DNA from: Flavobacteriales bacterium
GTDB taxonomy: Bacteria; Bacteroidota; Bacteroidia; Flavobacteriales_F; PHOS-HE28
Reading direction: 5' to 3'
DNA length: 64,000 bases
Assembly (NCBI GenBank): GCA_016721825.1
Contig: JADKHI010000002.1
Span: 248,001 to 312,000, forward strand
The position numbers were made by a program, and so were the translations under genes. Positions within the stretch are counted from its first letter, which is position 1, and each line of letters opens with the position of its first letter. The notes under the pieces were generated by a model that was not told the DNA's origin, did not search any database, and worked only from the letters and a program-made list of their open reading frames with translations. Below, in pieces: positions 32,708 through 42,207 of the stretch.

Positions 32708-33349
32708 TCACTTGATCCATTCGATGGCCAAGCTCGTCATGGCACGAAGTTTCTCGCGGCTTTCCTCGGTCTCGTAGCCGATCACCGCGTCCTGTCCGCC
32801 CGTATCGAAATAGGTGTAGTGGCCTTCGGTGTTGTGCTTGTTCACCAAGGCCGCCAGTCTTGTGAAGAGCGAAGGATCCACCCAATCATCCTCCGCCGCG
32901 AAGTCCCATTGTTCATGCTTTCCATGGAAGGTGAACTCCACCCAGGCCTTGCCCAAGTCGTGGTCCACATGGTCCGTGAGTTCCGTGAACAGCACTTCAC
33001 CGCGCGAGATCCGGCTCAGCTCGGTCATGATGCGCACATAGGCCCCGTCGCCTTCAATGGCTTCGGTGTCGAAGTCCCAGCAGCGATCGGTGAGCGGGGT
33101 CCAAGGTTCGCGCTCGATGGTCTGGCCCAGGGTGATGTAGAGCAACTTGAAGGGCTCCGCTTCGAAGGCCTCGCGCCCGCCATTCCAGCGTAGGATGTCC
33201 GTTTCCGTGACACCCGCGTTCAGCGTGAAGCCGAGCCCCTGGAAGATGGCCAGCTGCTGTTCAAAGGATGCGGAAGGAGCAACGGAAGGCGCAGGTATGC
33301 CGGCGCCGAGGTAGGCGAGCAGCGTGCTGAAGATCGCGGGATGGGCCAT
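32708..33349 (-). CDS. Hypothetical cytoplasmic protein (213 aa)
   Basis: 213 residues, acidic, no membrane segment; a weak hydrophobic N-terminus (MAHPAIFSTLLAYLGAGIPAP) is not a convincing signal peptide. The middle (RCWDFDTEAIEGDGAYVRIMTELSRISRG ... WVEFTFHGKHEQWDF) looks like a mixed alpha/beta fold. I do not recognise the family. It lies 26 bp upstream of the glycosidase gene on the same strand, so it probably starts this operon. Confidence 0.55.
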   Translation of the reverse strand: MAHPAIFSTLLAYLGAGIPAPSVAPSASFEQQLAIFQGLGFTLNAGVTETDILRWNGGREAFEAEPFKLLYITLGQTIEREPWTPLTDRCWDFDTEAIEGDGAYVRIMTELSRISRGEVLFTELTDHVDHDLGKAWVEFTFHGKHEQWDFAAEDDWVDPSLFTRLAALVNKHNTEGHYTYFDTGGQDAVIGYETEESREKLRAMTSLAIEWIK

Positions 33350-33430
33350 GCGTTGGGGAAGCGTTCCACAAGTCTACGCAACGCGGTCCGGCTGTGGTAA
33401 GCGCCAACACCAACCTACACGAACGTTCGG

Positions 33431-36025
33431 TCAGGGCAACTGTGCATTCCGTGTGTTGGTCGGCACCGCACCTCCGATGGTCTGCAGGATGATGTCGCGG
33501 TCGTTGGCCGCGCCAGTGTACATCACCAATCCGTCCAGGTTGCAGTCCTCAGTATAGTATCCGCTCACCGTATTGGTGGGCACGGTACCCCCGATCCGCA
33601 GAAGCACAGCATCGCGGTCGTTGCCTGTGCCGGTGTACTTCACCTGGCTGTTGAAGGTGGCATCCCCGGACCAGAGCACCATGGTGCCGTTCACGTTGAC
33701 CGTTGAGTTGGATCCGAAGGTGGGCGTGACGGGGTTGCTGAAGTCGATGGTGGCGGGTGATGATCCCAAGCTGAGTGGCGATGCCGTCATCACCCCTAGA
33801 TGGTTGCGGTGCCGAACAGCGACATAGTACTGCCCGGCCAAGGCGTTCAGCAGTAGGGGTGAGGTTCCGTCCGCCATGACCAGATCGCCGTCACGCTGCA
33901 GCAGGCACGAAAGCGATGCTACCACCACGGACGGATCCGTAGCGTGCCGCAGTTCCACCAACACCCAATCCACGTTCGCATTGTTCCCGGCAAGGTTGAG
34001 CGCGGTGGCCGTGGTGGTCTCACCGCCGCCCAACGCATGTGGATAACCCAAGCTGGAGTAAGGCTCCTGCAACGGGATCAGACCGGAGGTCCGCAGCGCA
34101 TCGCTCATCCCTTGTTGTGCATTGATGTAAGGGCCACCGAGGAAGACGCGGATGTTCAGGAGCACCTGCGCCGCTGGGTCGATCGGGGTGTATCGCCAGA
34201 CATCACCAAGCACCTGACCGCCGATACCCCCGACCACATAGCCGTGCGGGCCAATGCTGAAAGCAGCCGCAAAAACACGCACTCCAGCGGGTAATGAGCT
34301 CCTCTGCGTCCAAGTGTCCAACACCGGGTCGAACTCCCACAGGTCGTTCAGGTTCGCGCCATTGTTGCCGCACGCGATGTATCCCTTCGCACCAACGGCG
34401 AAGCCCACCGCCCGGTAACGGCCGATCACGGGCATGGAGGACTTCTGGGTCCACCCGTCGCTGATCGGGTCGTACTCCCATAGGTCGTTATAGTTCGTCG
34501 TCCCGGCGCGTCCAGTCGCCACATAACCCTTGTTCCCGATGTTGAAGCCGACGGCGTCTGCGCGGGCGGCACCGGGGAACGGAGCGCGCTGCGTCCACGT
34601 ATTACTACTGGGATCATAGGACCAGAGATCCGCTAAGTAATTGCTCCCCGCATTCACACCGGTCGTCACGTAGGAGCGGCCCAGAAGCGTGAAACCGACC
34701 GCGCCCGTGCGGGCAGTGCCAGGCAATGATGCTTTGGCGGTCCAGGCGTTCGCTGTGGGGTCGTACGCCCTCATCCCTTGTGTGCCAGGACTTGAAGAGT
34801 AGTTGTTGCCCGTAGCCGTATATCCCATGCCAGCCGCACTAGTGCCGACCATACGAATGGAACCGCTTATACCGGCATCCGCTTTCCTCGCCCACTCGCC
34901 GGTGGTTGGGTCGAATTCCCAGAACCAACCGATCTCGGTCCCCGAATTGACCCCACAACCCACGTAGCCTTTACCGTTCACTGCGAATGCGAAATGACTT
35001 TCACGAGGGTTGCCACCGATCGTGCGTTTCTCGGTGAAGATCCCAGTGGATCCATCGCATGCCCACAGGTCGTTGTGCTTGATCTGCTGCCCACCGGAGG
35101 ACATGAGGCCGCCGCCGATGTACGCCGTGTTGCCGATCGCGAAGGCAATTCCAGTGCTGCGGGCACCACTGGCCAAGCCACCGATCACCCCCACATAGCT
35201 CCAGGCATCCGCTACGGGGTCATAGCGACGAAGGTCGTTGGTCATGGTCGAGCTCGGCCTTCCCATACCCATGTACCCAAAGCCCCCCATGCTGAAGCCC
35301 ACCGCATTGTTCCGCCCTACCGTTGCTGCCTTGGCCGTCCACGTGTTCGTCAAGGGGTCGTAGGCGTTCAGTGCGGTGTAGAAGGTCTCTCCGTTGCCGA
35401 TGATCCCAGAACTCCCAGCGCCCACATAGCCGATGCCATTGATGGTGAACGCGAATGCACCATGGCGGCCGGAACCAGTGATGGATGCACGCTGTGTCCA
35501 TACATCGACGATGGGATCATAAGACCAGAGGTCGTTCAGGTAATTCGATCCTCCTATTCTCCCGGTGGCGATGTATCCGGTCCCGCCGATGCTGAAAGCC
35601 ACAAAACCGGAGCGCAAAGGGCCAGTGAAAGGGGCCTTCTGTGTCCATTGATCGAGAACCGTGTCGTAAACCCACACTGTGCTGTTCCAACCGGCGGGTA
35701 TGGCCGAAAGGTTGAAATAGGCGACCTGGCCGATCACAAAGACCTTGGCGCCACCAAGTGCCACCGGTGGCGGGGTACAGGCGATCCAATCATCCATTGT
35801 GTGATCATATCTCCATAGGGCTGGCGAGGAACCGTTCGCGTAGAGATAACCTGAAGTGCTGGTGGAAAAGGCAACGTCACTGGAGTAAGCAAGAACCGGC
35901 CCCCCGGGATGGTGGTAGCCCAGGTCGTTCATCCGTGTCCAAGTGTCCGATTGACCCTGAACGCTGCAGATGCTCAGCACAGAAACGACCAGAAGCGAGG
36001 AACTGAAGCGGAATGGAGTGAACAT
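33431..36025 (-). CDS. Secreted kelch-repeat beta-propeller protein with shared C-terminal module
   Basis: 864 residues from the ATG at 36025 (signal peptide MFTPFRFSSSLLVVSVLSICSVQGQ). About twelve kelch-like units of about 48 residues follow (about 40-600), each with a GxxGYVxxG or close variant, then DLWxYDPxxxxWTQ. From about residue 615 (VLLNIRVFLGGPYIN) begins the roughly 240-residue module shared with the proteins at 2264 and 47673. It ends with two YTGxxNDRD...IGGxVPT repeats and the tail NTRNAQLP. The propeller probably binds carbohydrate or protein at the surface; substrate unknown. No T9SS tail is visible. Confidence 0.85.
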   Translation of the reverse strand: MFTPFRFSSSLLVVSVLSICSVQGQSDTWTRMNDLGYHHPGGPVLAYSSDVAFSTSTSGYLYANGSSPALWRYDHTMDDWIACTPPPVALGGAKVFVIGQVAYFNLSAIPAGWNSTVWVYDTVLDQWTQKAPFTGPLRSGFVAFSIGGTGYIATGRIGGSNYLNDLWSYDPIVDVWTQRASITGSGRHGAFAFTINGIGYVGAGSSGIIGNGETFYTALNAYDPLTNTWTAKAATVGRNNAVGFSMGGFGYMGMGRPSSTMTNDLRRYDPVADAWSYVGVIGGLASGARSTGIAFAIGNTAYIGGGLMSSGGQQIKHNDLWACDGSTGIFTEKRTIGGNPRESHFAFAVNGKGYVGCGVNSGTEIGWFWEFDPTTGEWARKADAGISGSIRMVGTSAAGMGYTATGNNYSSSPGTQGMRAYDPTANAWTAKASLPGTARTGAVGFTLLGRSYVTTGVNAGSNYLADLWSYDPSSNTWTQRAPFPGAARADAVGFNIGNKGYVATGRAGTTNYNDLWEYDPISDGWTQKSSMPVIGRYRAVGFAVGAKGYIACGNNGANLNDLWEFDPVLDTWTQRSSLPAGVRVFAAAFSIGPHGYVVGGIGGQVLGDVWRYTPIDPAAQVLLNIRVFLGGPYINAQQGMSDALRTSGLIPLQEPYSSLGYPHALGGGETTTATALNLAGNNANVDWVLVELRHATDPSVVVASLSCLLQRDGDLVMADGTSPLLLNALAGQYYVAVRHRNHLGVMTASPLSLGSSPATIDFSNPVTPTFGSNSTVNVNGTMVLWSGDATFNSQVKYTGTGNDRDAVLLRIGGTVPTNTVSGYYTEDCNLDGLVMYTGAANDRDIILQTIGGAVPTNTRNAQLP

Positions 36026-36149
36026 GGTTCGTGCAGTTATCCCCAAAGGTCTCAGGATCAAGCGTTACTTGCCACTACCAAGACGAATGCCAGGTGGTCG
36101 GTTGCCTTGGATGCGGGCCACCTGACCGATTCCCCGCTTGCTTTGCAAT

Positions 36150-36590
36150 GTGCCCCCCAAGACCTACCTCCGCGATGGCCGCGCTCCCGTACCGAAGGAT
36201 GCGCGCGTGAGCGCCACCATGAGCCGCATCCGGGCGAAGCACACCAAGCCCGAGCTGGCGGTGCGCAAGGCGCTGCGCGAACGCGGCCTCACCGGTTACC
36301 GCCTGCACTACGCCAAAGCCCCCGGCAAGCCCGACATCGCCTTCGTGGGTCGCAAGGTGGCGGTGTTCGTGCACGGCTGCTTCTGGCACGGCTGCCCGCA
36401 TTTCCAACCCCGCCGACCCAAGACCCACAAAACCTTCTGGAACGCCAAGCTGGACCGGAACATGGAACGCGATGCCGAGAAGGCCAAGGCGCTGAAGAAG
36501 GCCGGCTGGAAGGTGATCACCCTGTGGGAGTGCCGGGTGAAGAAGGATGTGGGGAAGGAGGTGGGGAGGGTGGTTCGTTCACTTCTCTAA
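36150..36590 (+). CDS. vsr: Very short patch repair endonuclease (Vsr)
   Basis: 146 residues from a GTG at 36150 (VPPKTYLRDGRAPVPKDARVS); a TTG at 36138 is an alternative. Vsr nicks T:G mismatches arising from deamination of 5-methylcytosine. Key residues are present: Asp62 in GKPDIAF, then FVHGCFWHGCPHF carrying zinc and catalytic Cys/His (His75, Cys77, His80, Cys82), and a basic C-terminal half. No cytosine methyltransferase or restriction gene lies nearby, which is unusual because vsr normally sits beside dcm-type genes. The short upstream gap to the divergent kelch gene shows no promoter consensus. Confidence 0.9.
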   Translation: MPPKTYLRDGRAPVPKDARVSATMSRIRAKHTKPELAVRKALRERGLTGYRLHYAKAPGKPDIAFVGRKVAVFVHGCFWHGCPHFQPRRPKTHKTFWNAKLDRNMERDAEKAKALKKAGWKVITLWECRVKKDVGKEVGRVVRSLL

Positions 36591-36668
36591 GCCACATTTC
36601 GGAATCGATCCTGCCCTACGCCGGAGTCGCGAATAGGTCGGATGCCCAAGTCTGGACGATCAGCATCG

Positions 36669-36692
36669 GTGTCCATCCGTGTCCATCTGTGG
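36669..36692 (+). repeat. Short tandem repeat near vsr end
   Basis: GTGTCCATCC and GTGTCCATCT are adjacent 10-bp near-identical units followed by GTGG. Similar GTGTCCATC/ATCCGTGTCC words are often seen as intergenic repeats in bacterial genomes. No function is apparent. The rest of 36591-36698 shows nothing else. Confidence 0.35.
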
Positions 36693-36698
36693 TTCACA

Positions 36699-39600
36699 TC
36701 ACACCGTATCATGCATGCGTTCCACCTTCGGCGGAATGAGCTTGTAGATCACGGGCGTCACCAGGCGGGAGAGGAGGGTGGAGCTGATGAGGCCGCCGAT
36801 GAGGACGATGGCCAGCGGGCTGATGAGCGGGTTGGTGCTGACGGCGATGGGCAGCAGGCCCCCGATGGCGGTAAGGCTGGTGAGCACGATGGGCAAGAAG
36901 CGGATCTCGCCGGCCTCGCGGATGGCCTGGTCCAGTGTGCGGCCCTCGGCACGGAGCTGGTTGGTGAAGTCCACAAGCAGGATGGAGTTCTTCACCTCAA
37001 TGCCGGCCAGCGCGATGAGGCCGATGATGGCCACGAACGACAGGCTGTTGCCCGTGAGCCACAGAGCCAGCACGGCACCCACGATGCCCAAGGGGATCAC
37101 GCTCAGCACGATCAAGGTGCTCTTGAATGTGCGGAACTCCAGGATCAGCACGGCGATGAAGAGGAAGACGGTGGCGATGATCACCGTTCCGAAGCCACCG
37201 AAGCTATCTTGCCGCGATTCCACTTCGCCGCCCCAGCCGTAGGTGTAGCCCGCGGGCAGGGGAGCGTCCTTCAAGCGCGTCTCCACATCGGCGATCACGC
37301 CGTCCACGAGATAGCCTTGTTGCACGAAGGCGCTGACGGCCACGTACCGTTTCTTGGTGAGGTGCTTGATGTTGAGCGGCGAGGACTCCAAGCGGATGTC
37401 GGCGACCTGGCGAAGCGGGACGGCCGTGCCCAAGCGGTTGTTCACGTAGAGGTCGTCGAAGATGCCGAGGTCCGCACGTTCGCCTTTCGCAGCAGTGAGC
37501 AGTACGGTCCGCTCATCCCCGTTGCGGTCGTTGAAGCGACCAAGGGGCAGCCCGGCCACAGCCATGCGCACGGTGCGGTCGATGTCCACGGTGGCGATGC
37601 CGAGCAAGCTGGCCTTCTCGCGGTCGATGTCCAAACGCACGTCGCTCTTCAGGTTGGCGAGCGGATCATCGACGTACAAGGTGCCGGGCGTTCTACGCAA
37701 CAGCTCGGCCACGCGGGCGCTTTGGACGCGGAGGCTGTCGATGTTCTCCCCGAAGATCCGCACTTCCACCGGAGCCAGCACGGGCGGGCCTTGCTCGAAG
37801 TTCTTCACTTCGATCTTGGCGCCTGGGATGCCGCTGAATCGGGCACGCAAGGAATCGATCAGAGCCAGCTTCTCGTCGGCCGGGGTATCGTCCTGCAGAA
37901 GCACAAAGACCTGTGCGAAGTCGGGCGTTTCGTTCTGCTGGATCACGTTGTAGTACACGCGGGGATTGCCCTTGCCCACGTTGCTGGCGAAGTACTTCAC
38001 GGCCGGCGTGGCGGCGAGCTCGCGTTCCACCAAGTGCGTCAGGCTGTCCGTGTGTGCCATGTTGCTCTGGAGCGGCGCGCGGATGTTCACCATGAACTGC
38101 GGCTTCTCCGAGGCGGGGAAGAGGCTGAAGCCGATGCGGCCCATGAGGAAAAGCGACCCGCCGAACACCAAGGAGGCTATCCCGATGGTGGTCCACGGAC
38201 GGTTCAGGGAGCGGTTGAGCACCGGCGCATACGTGCTGTGGATGCCCTTCTGCAGTGCTTGCAGGAAAACGTTACCTTCGTGCTTGCCGCTGTGCTCTTT
38301 CAGCAGGCGGCTGCTGAGGAAGGGGACGATGGTGAGCGAAACGAGCATGCTGGCGAGCACCGAGAGGATCACGGCCATAGGCAGGCTGCGGATGAACTCA
38401 CCCGAGGCTTCGGGCATGAACACCAAGGGCATGAAGGCGATGATGAGTGTGACGGTGCAGCCGATCACGGCCATGCCGATCTGGTTGGTGGCCTTCAGTG
38501 TGGCCTCCATGCGGCTGTGCCCCTCGCGGATCCACCGTTCGATGTTCTCCACCACCACGATGCTGTCGTCCACCAGTAGGCCGAGCGCCACCACGAGGCC
38601 TACGATGCTCAGCTGGTTGAGTGTGTAGCCGAGCAGGTCCAGCATCACCACGCCCATGGCCAGGCTCAGGGGGATGCTGATCATCACCACGAGCGAAGCG
38701 CGGCCACCGAGCGGAAGCAAGGTGATCATCACCAACAGGATGGCGATGGCAAAGTCGAGGCCAAGGCTGCTCAAGCGGCTGTTCACGTTGTCGGCCTGGT
38801 CGAAGTGCTTCACCATGTCGACGTTGGCGGGCAGACCAGCGCGGAAGCCTTCGATCGCGGCATCGTACTTCTCCTGTGCCTGGGTGATGTTGTTGCCTTG
38901 CTTCAACGCGGCGTTCACGAAGACACTGCGGTGCCCGTTAAGGCGGGTGATGTGTTTCTGTTCGGCCTGATCGGCGCGCACCTCGGCCACATCGCGCAGC
39001 AGGGTGATGCGTCCGTTGGCGCTCCATACCACGGTGTTCGCGACGTCCTCCGGACCGGTATAGCTGCCACTGGTCTTCACGTTCAGTGCTTTCGTTCCCA
39101 CCTCAACGCTTCCCCCGGGAATGTTGGCCACCTCGCTCTGGATGGCGCCGATCACGGCGTTCACCGGGATGTGCAGTTGTGCCAGTTTCTCCAAGCGCAG
39201 GTCCACGCGCACAATGTCCTCGGGCAGACCGCTGATCTCCACTTCCTTCAGCATGGGCAGATCCTCCAGCACATCCTGCAGGCGTTCGGCCTCTCGCTTC
39301 AACACTTCTGTTGAGGCATTCTCGCTCACGAGGGCGATCTGCAGGATGTCCACGTTGCTCGGGGTCACCTTCTGCACTTCCAAACTGTAGATCTCGGGCG
39401 GCAGTTCCGTTCGTGCCGTGCCGACCTCACGCACCAGTTCCTGGTACTTCTCGTCCACATCGCTACCGAAGCGGTACTCGACCTGCAACACGGCCACGCC
39501 GTCGCTGATGCTGGTGCGGATGCGCTTGATGTTGTCCAGCGCGGCGATGCGCTTCTCCAGTGGGTCGACCACCAGATCCTCCATGTCCTCGGGACTGGTG

Positions 39601-39758
39601 CCGGGGAACACGGCGATCACAGGGAACTGCGGCGCGTCCATGTCGGGATCTTCGGCCCGGGGCATGTTCAGCAGGGTGGTGACGCCCACCACCACGATCA
39701 TCAGGAAGATCACCAGCGTGAACTGGTAGTTCTTCACAGCATAGCGGCTGATCAGCAT
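36699..39758 (-). CDS. RND efflux pump inner-membrane transporter (AcrB-type)
   Basis: 1,019 residues, the full length of an AcrB-type proton-driven transporter. Motifs seen are the N-terminal helix with VVVGVTTLLNMPRAEDPDMDAP, the paired Asp of the proton relay in LLVDDSIVVVENIERW, and the tandem pseudo-repeat with 12 helices split by two large periplasmic loops. Substrate is not predictable; in this pump type it exports drugs, detergents or metabolites. It is the last gene of the tetR-tolC-MFP-RND operon, 3 bp after the adaptor gene, and is probably controlled by the TetR repressor at 42208. Confidence 0.95.
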   Translation of the reverse strand: MLISRYAVKNYQFTLVIFLMIVVVGVTTLLNMPRAEDPDMDAPQFPVIAVFPGTSPEDMEDLVVDPLEKRIAALDNIKRIRTSISDGVAVLQVEYRFGSDVDEKYQELVREVGTARTELPPEIYSLEVQKVTPSNVDILQIALVSENASTEVLKREAERLQDVLEDLPMLKEVEISGLPEDIVRVDLRLEKLAQLHIPVNAVIGAIQSEVANIPGGSVEVGTKALNVKTSGSYTGPEDVANTVVWSANGRITLLRDVAEVRADQAEQKHITRLNGHRSVFVNAALKQGNNITQAQEKYDAAIEGFRAGLPANVDMVKHFDQADNVNSRLSSLGLDFAIAILLVMITLLPLGGRASLVVMISIPLSLAMGVVMLDLLGYTLNQLSIVGLVVALGLLVDDSIVVVENIERWIREGHSRMEATLKATNQIGMAVIGCTVTLIIAFMPLVFMPEASGEFIRSLPMAVILSVLASMLVSLTIVPFLSSRLLKEHSGKHEGNVFLQALQKGIHSTYAPVLNRSLNRPWTTIGIASLVFGGSLFLMGRIGFSLFPASEKPQFMVNIRAPLQSNMAHTDSLTHLVERELAATPAVKYFASNVGKGNPRVYYNVIQQNETPDFAQVFVLLQDDTPADEKLALIDSLRARFSGIPGAKIEVKNFEQGPPVLAPVEVRIFGENIDSLRVQSARVAELLRRTPGTLYVDDPLANLKSDVRLDIDREKASLLGIATVDIDRTVRMAVAGLPLGRFNDRNGDERTVLLTAAKGERADLGIFDDLYVNNRLGTAVPLRQVADIRLESSPLNIKHLTKKRYVAVSAFVQQGYLVDGVIADVETRLKDAPLPAGYTYGWGGEVESRQDSFGGFGTVIIATVFLFIAVLILEFRTFKSTLIVLSVIPLGIVGAVLALWLTGNSLSFVAIIGLIALAGIEVKNSILLVDFTNQLRAEGRTLDQAIREAGEIRFLPIVLTSLTAIGGLLPIAVSTNPLISPLAIVLIGGLISSTLLSRLVTPVIYKLIPPKVERMHDTV

Positions 39759-39761
39759 GGC

Positions 39762-40799
39762 TCAGCGGGTGGGGTTGATGGTGCTGCCTTCGGTGACGTA
39801 GGCGCTGCCGCTCACGATGAGCTGTTGCGCACCCTCCAGCCCTTTGCTGATCAGCACTTCGCGGTCGGTGATGCCTGCGATGGTGACGGGCAACTTGTGG
39901 GCGGTGCCGTTCACCACGGTGAACACGAAGCCTTCGTCGCCATTGCCATCGAGCACCGCTTCGTGCGGGACGGCCCAACCATGGAAAGGCAGACGCGTGT
40001 TGATGGTGGCCTTGCCGAAGAGGCCTGATGCGATCGGCGCATCGTCCGTCGGCTTCACGGCGATCTCCACCAGGAACTGGCCGCTGGCGGGATCCGCGCC
40101 CATGGAACGGCTGCGTACGATCCCTTGCAGCACGCGCCCGGGGAGGGCATCACTGGTCACCGTGGCGCTGTCGCCCTCGCTGACGCGCACCCAATCCTTG
40201 TCCGCGATGCCGGCCTTCAAGAGCCAGTTGCCGCGACCGGCACCGTTCACTTGCAGAACAGGCGCACCGGGACCAGCGAGCTGGCCTTCCTGCATGAACT
40301 TGCGAAGCACGTAACCATCGGCCGTGGCGTGGATCTGCGCGTAACGGCTGTTGAACTGGGCCATGGTGTACTGCTGTTGCGCCAGTTCCTTTCCGGTGCG
40401 TGCGTTCTGCAATTGTTCCAGGCTCACCACACTGTCCCGGTGCAGGTTCTCTGCACGTTGCAGGTCGCGCGTGGCTTTCTCCAGGCCCAGCTCGGCCTGT
40501 TTCACCTGTGATCCGATCTCCGTCAGGTCGATGGTGGCGAGCAGCTGACCGGCCTTCACGCGATCGCCCTCCTTCACCAGCATGCTTCGGATGATGCCAC
40601 CGGTCTTGAAGCTGAGGATGCTCTCGTCATCGGTGCTGAACAGGCCGCTCACTGCCACCTGCTGCGGACGCTCCGTAAGCGCGAGGGAGATGGTGCGCAC
40701 AGGCACGGCTTCTGCGGCAGGTGCGGTGGAAGCGTCGCTGCTGCCACAGGCTTGGGCGAGCACACCGATCAAGGCGAGTATGGGAAGAAAGGGCTTCAT
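39762..40799 (-). CDS. RND efflux periplasmic adaptor (membrane fusion lipoprotein)
   Basis: 345 residues. A lipoprotein signal with lipobox LAQAC (Cys18) indicates a lipid-anchored protein. The adaptor layout is seen: beta-barrel, lipoyl part (GGIIRSMLVKEGDRVKAGQLLATID), an alpha-helical hairpin of about 60 residues (EIGSQVKQAELGLEKATRDLQRAENL) and a returning barrel. It links the inner-membrane pump to the outer-membrane TolC-type channel. Its start overlaps the tolC-like stop by 1 nt (TGATG). Confidence 0.93.
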   Translation of the reverse strand: MKPFLPILALIGVLAQACGSSDASTAPAAEAVPVRTISLALTERPQQVAVSGLFSTDDESILSFKTGGIIRSMLVKEGDRVKAGQLLATIDLTEIGSQVKQAELGLEKATRDLQRAENLHRDSVVSLEQLQNARTGKELAQQQYTMAQFNSRYAQIHATADGYVLRKFMQEGQLAGPGAPVLQVNGAGRGNWLLKAGIADKDWVRVSEGDSATVTSDALPGRVLQGIVRSRSMGADPASGQFLVEIAVKPTDDAPIASGLFGKATINTRLPFHGWAVPHEAVLDGNGDEGFVFTVVNGTAHKLPVTIAGITDREVLISKGLEGAQQLIVSGSAYVTEGSTINPTR

Positions 40800-42163
40800 C
40801 AGTTGGAGAGGGGATAGGTGGCGGTGGCGCGTTCCAGTTCGGCCAGGCGTTGGAGGGTGGTGTAATAGGCCACGAAGAGCTGCACCTCGGAACTGGTGAG
40901 CTGGTTGCGGCCGTCGATGTATTCGATCAGTGTGTTCACCCCTGCGCGGTAGCCGGTCTCGATCAAGTTGAAATAGCTGCGCGCGCTGGCCTCCTGGGCG
41001 GTGGCGCTCTGCAGCGCGCTGAGCGAAGCATCGAGGTCGTTGCGCGCCACATCAGCTCCAAGGCGCAGTTGGTTGGTCACCTGCATTTCTTCCAATTCGG
41101 CGGAGCGCACGCCCAGCAGGGCCCGTTGCCGCTGGTTGCGGTTGCGGAGCCCGTTGAACACCGGCACATCCAGCGTCACACCGAAGAGGTAGTAGTCCGC
41201 GTTGCTGTCGGTGCTCCAGTCGATTCCTTGGTAGCCGAGGTCGATGAAGGTGCCCAGCTTCGGCACCCAGTACTGATCCGCCAGCTTGAACTGACTGTTG
41301 CGGAGGTCCACCCCGGTGCGCAGCGCAGCCAGTTCCTCCCGGCGGCTGATGTCAACTTCCGTGTAGCGCGTGGTGTCGGCAAGGGCTGCGCGCACATCGT
41401 ATTGCGTGTCCACCGCGCTGTCCATTGGCTTGTTCAGCAGAAAGTTGAAGTAGCGCCTTGCGTTGGCGCCTTGGGCCTTGGCGGTGACCAGCTGTGTGCG
41501 GATGCGCTCCAATTCGCTGCGGCTGCGGAGCACTTGCGCCGGTACGCCCTTGCCGTTCCGCTCCAGCGATTCGCTCACGGCAAGGTTGCGTTGCAGCAGC
41601 TCCAACGCGCTCTCGTAGGTGCGGATCCCGGCGTCGGCCAGCAGCACCTGGTAGTAGGCCTGCTTGATCTCCTTCACCAGCTGCCGCTTGTAGATGTCCA
41701 CTTCGTAGTCCTTCAACTGCACTTGCTGCTGTTGGATCCGCTTGTTGTGGATCAGGTCGGTGTTCAGCACCGGCATGCTCGTGCGGACGTGCGCGTCGTA
41801 GTAGTTGTTCGGGTTCAGGTAACCTTTCACGTTCTCCACCTGCGGGAACACCTCGCTACCGATCAGCTGGTTCAAGGTGCTGTAGGCGGGATTCACCAGG
41901 TCGCCCACCGGGAAGTCGAAGTAGCGCCCGCCCTCGCCGCTCAAGTAGCTGCTGTTCAGGTTGGCGCTGGGTAGGAAGAGCGACCGCGCATCCTTGAGCC
42001 CTAACATGGCCTGCTCCAACGCAATGGTGCGTTGTTGCACGACCAGGTTGTTTGTGAGCCCTTCGGCTATGTAGCCGTCAAGGGGCTGTTGCGCGAACAG
42101 CGAAGGCGACAGGAGTGTGGTGAGGATCACCAGCAGTGGACCGGAGGAGGTCGTACTGTTCAT
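40799..42163 (-). CDS. TolC-family outer-membrane efflux channel
   Basis: 454 residues. Signal peptide ends near LFAQQ. Long amphipathic helices with the internal repeat typical of TolC are seen (VVQQRTIALEQAMLGLKDARS... and LGADVARNDLDASLSALQSATAQEASARSYF), with beta-strand segments between. It forms the trimeric exit duct for the RND pump encoded immediately downstream. A near-palindromic site resembling the TetR operator lies just upstream at 42175-42187. Confidence 0.93.
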   Translation of the reverse strand: MNSTTSSGPLLVILTTLLSPSLFAQQPLDGYIAEGLTNNLVVQQRTIALEQAMLGLKDARSLFLPSANLNSSYLSGEGGRYFDFPVGDLVNPAYSTLNQLIGSEVFPQVENVKGYLNPNNYYDAHVRTSMPVLNTDLIHNKRIQQQQVQLKDYEVDIYKRQLVKEIKQAYYQVLLADAGIRTYESALELLQRNLAVSESLERNGKGVPAQVLRSRSELERIRTQLVTAKAQGANARRYFNFLLNKPMDSAVDTQYDVRAALADTTRYTEVDISRREELAALRTGVDLRNSQFKLADQYWVPKLGTFIDLGYQGIDWSTDSNADYYLFGVTLDVPVFNGLRNRNQRQRALLGVRSAELEEMQVTNQLRLGADVARNDLDASLSALQSATAQEASARSYFNLIETGYRAGVNTLIEYIDGRNQLTSSEVQLFVAYYTTLQRLAELERATATYPLSN

Positions 42164-42174
42164 GGTGCTTAATG

Positions 42175-42187
42175 TTTACAGTGTTAA
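42175..42187 (-). promoter_or_regulatory. Second putative TetR operator (near-palindrome) before tolC
   Basis: TTTAC AGT GTTAA differs by one base from the perfect palindrome TTAAC GAT GTTAA upstream of tetR, and both are followed by GTCA. It lies 12 bp before the tolC ATG at 42163, in a place where repressor binding could block transcription or read-through. Confidence 0.5.
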
Positions 42188-42207
42188 GTCAGCAGCTAAA
42201 AAAAAGG

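Noticed and set aside
36642..38579. A 645-residue plus-strand reading frame opposite the RND transporter
   Set aside because: It is a His/Gln-rich shadow of a strongly conserved AcrB-type gene; long antisense ORFs are expected at this GC content.
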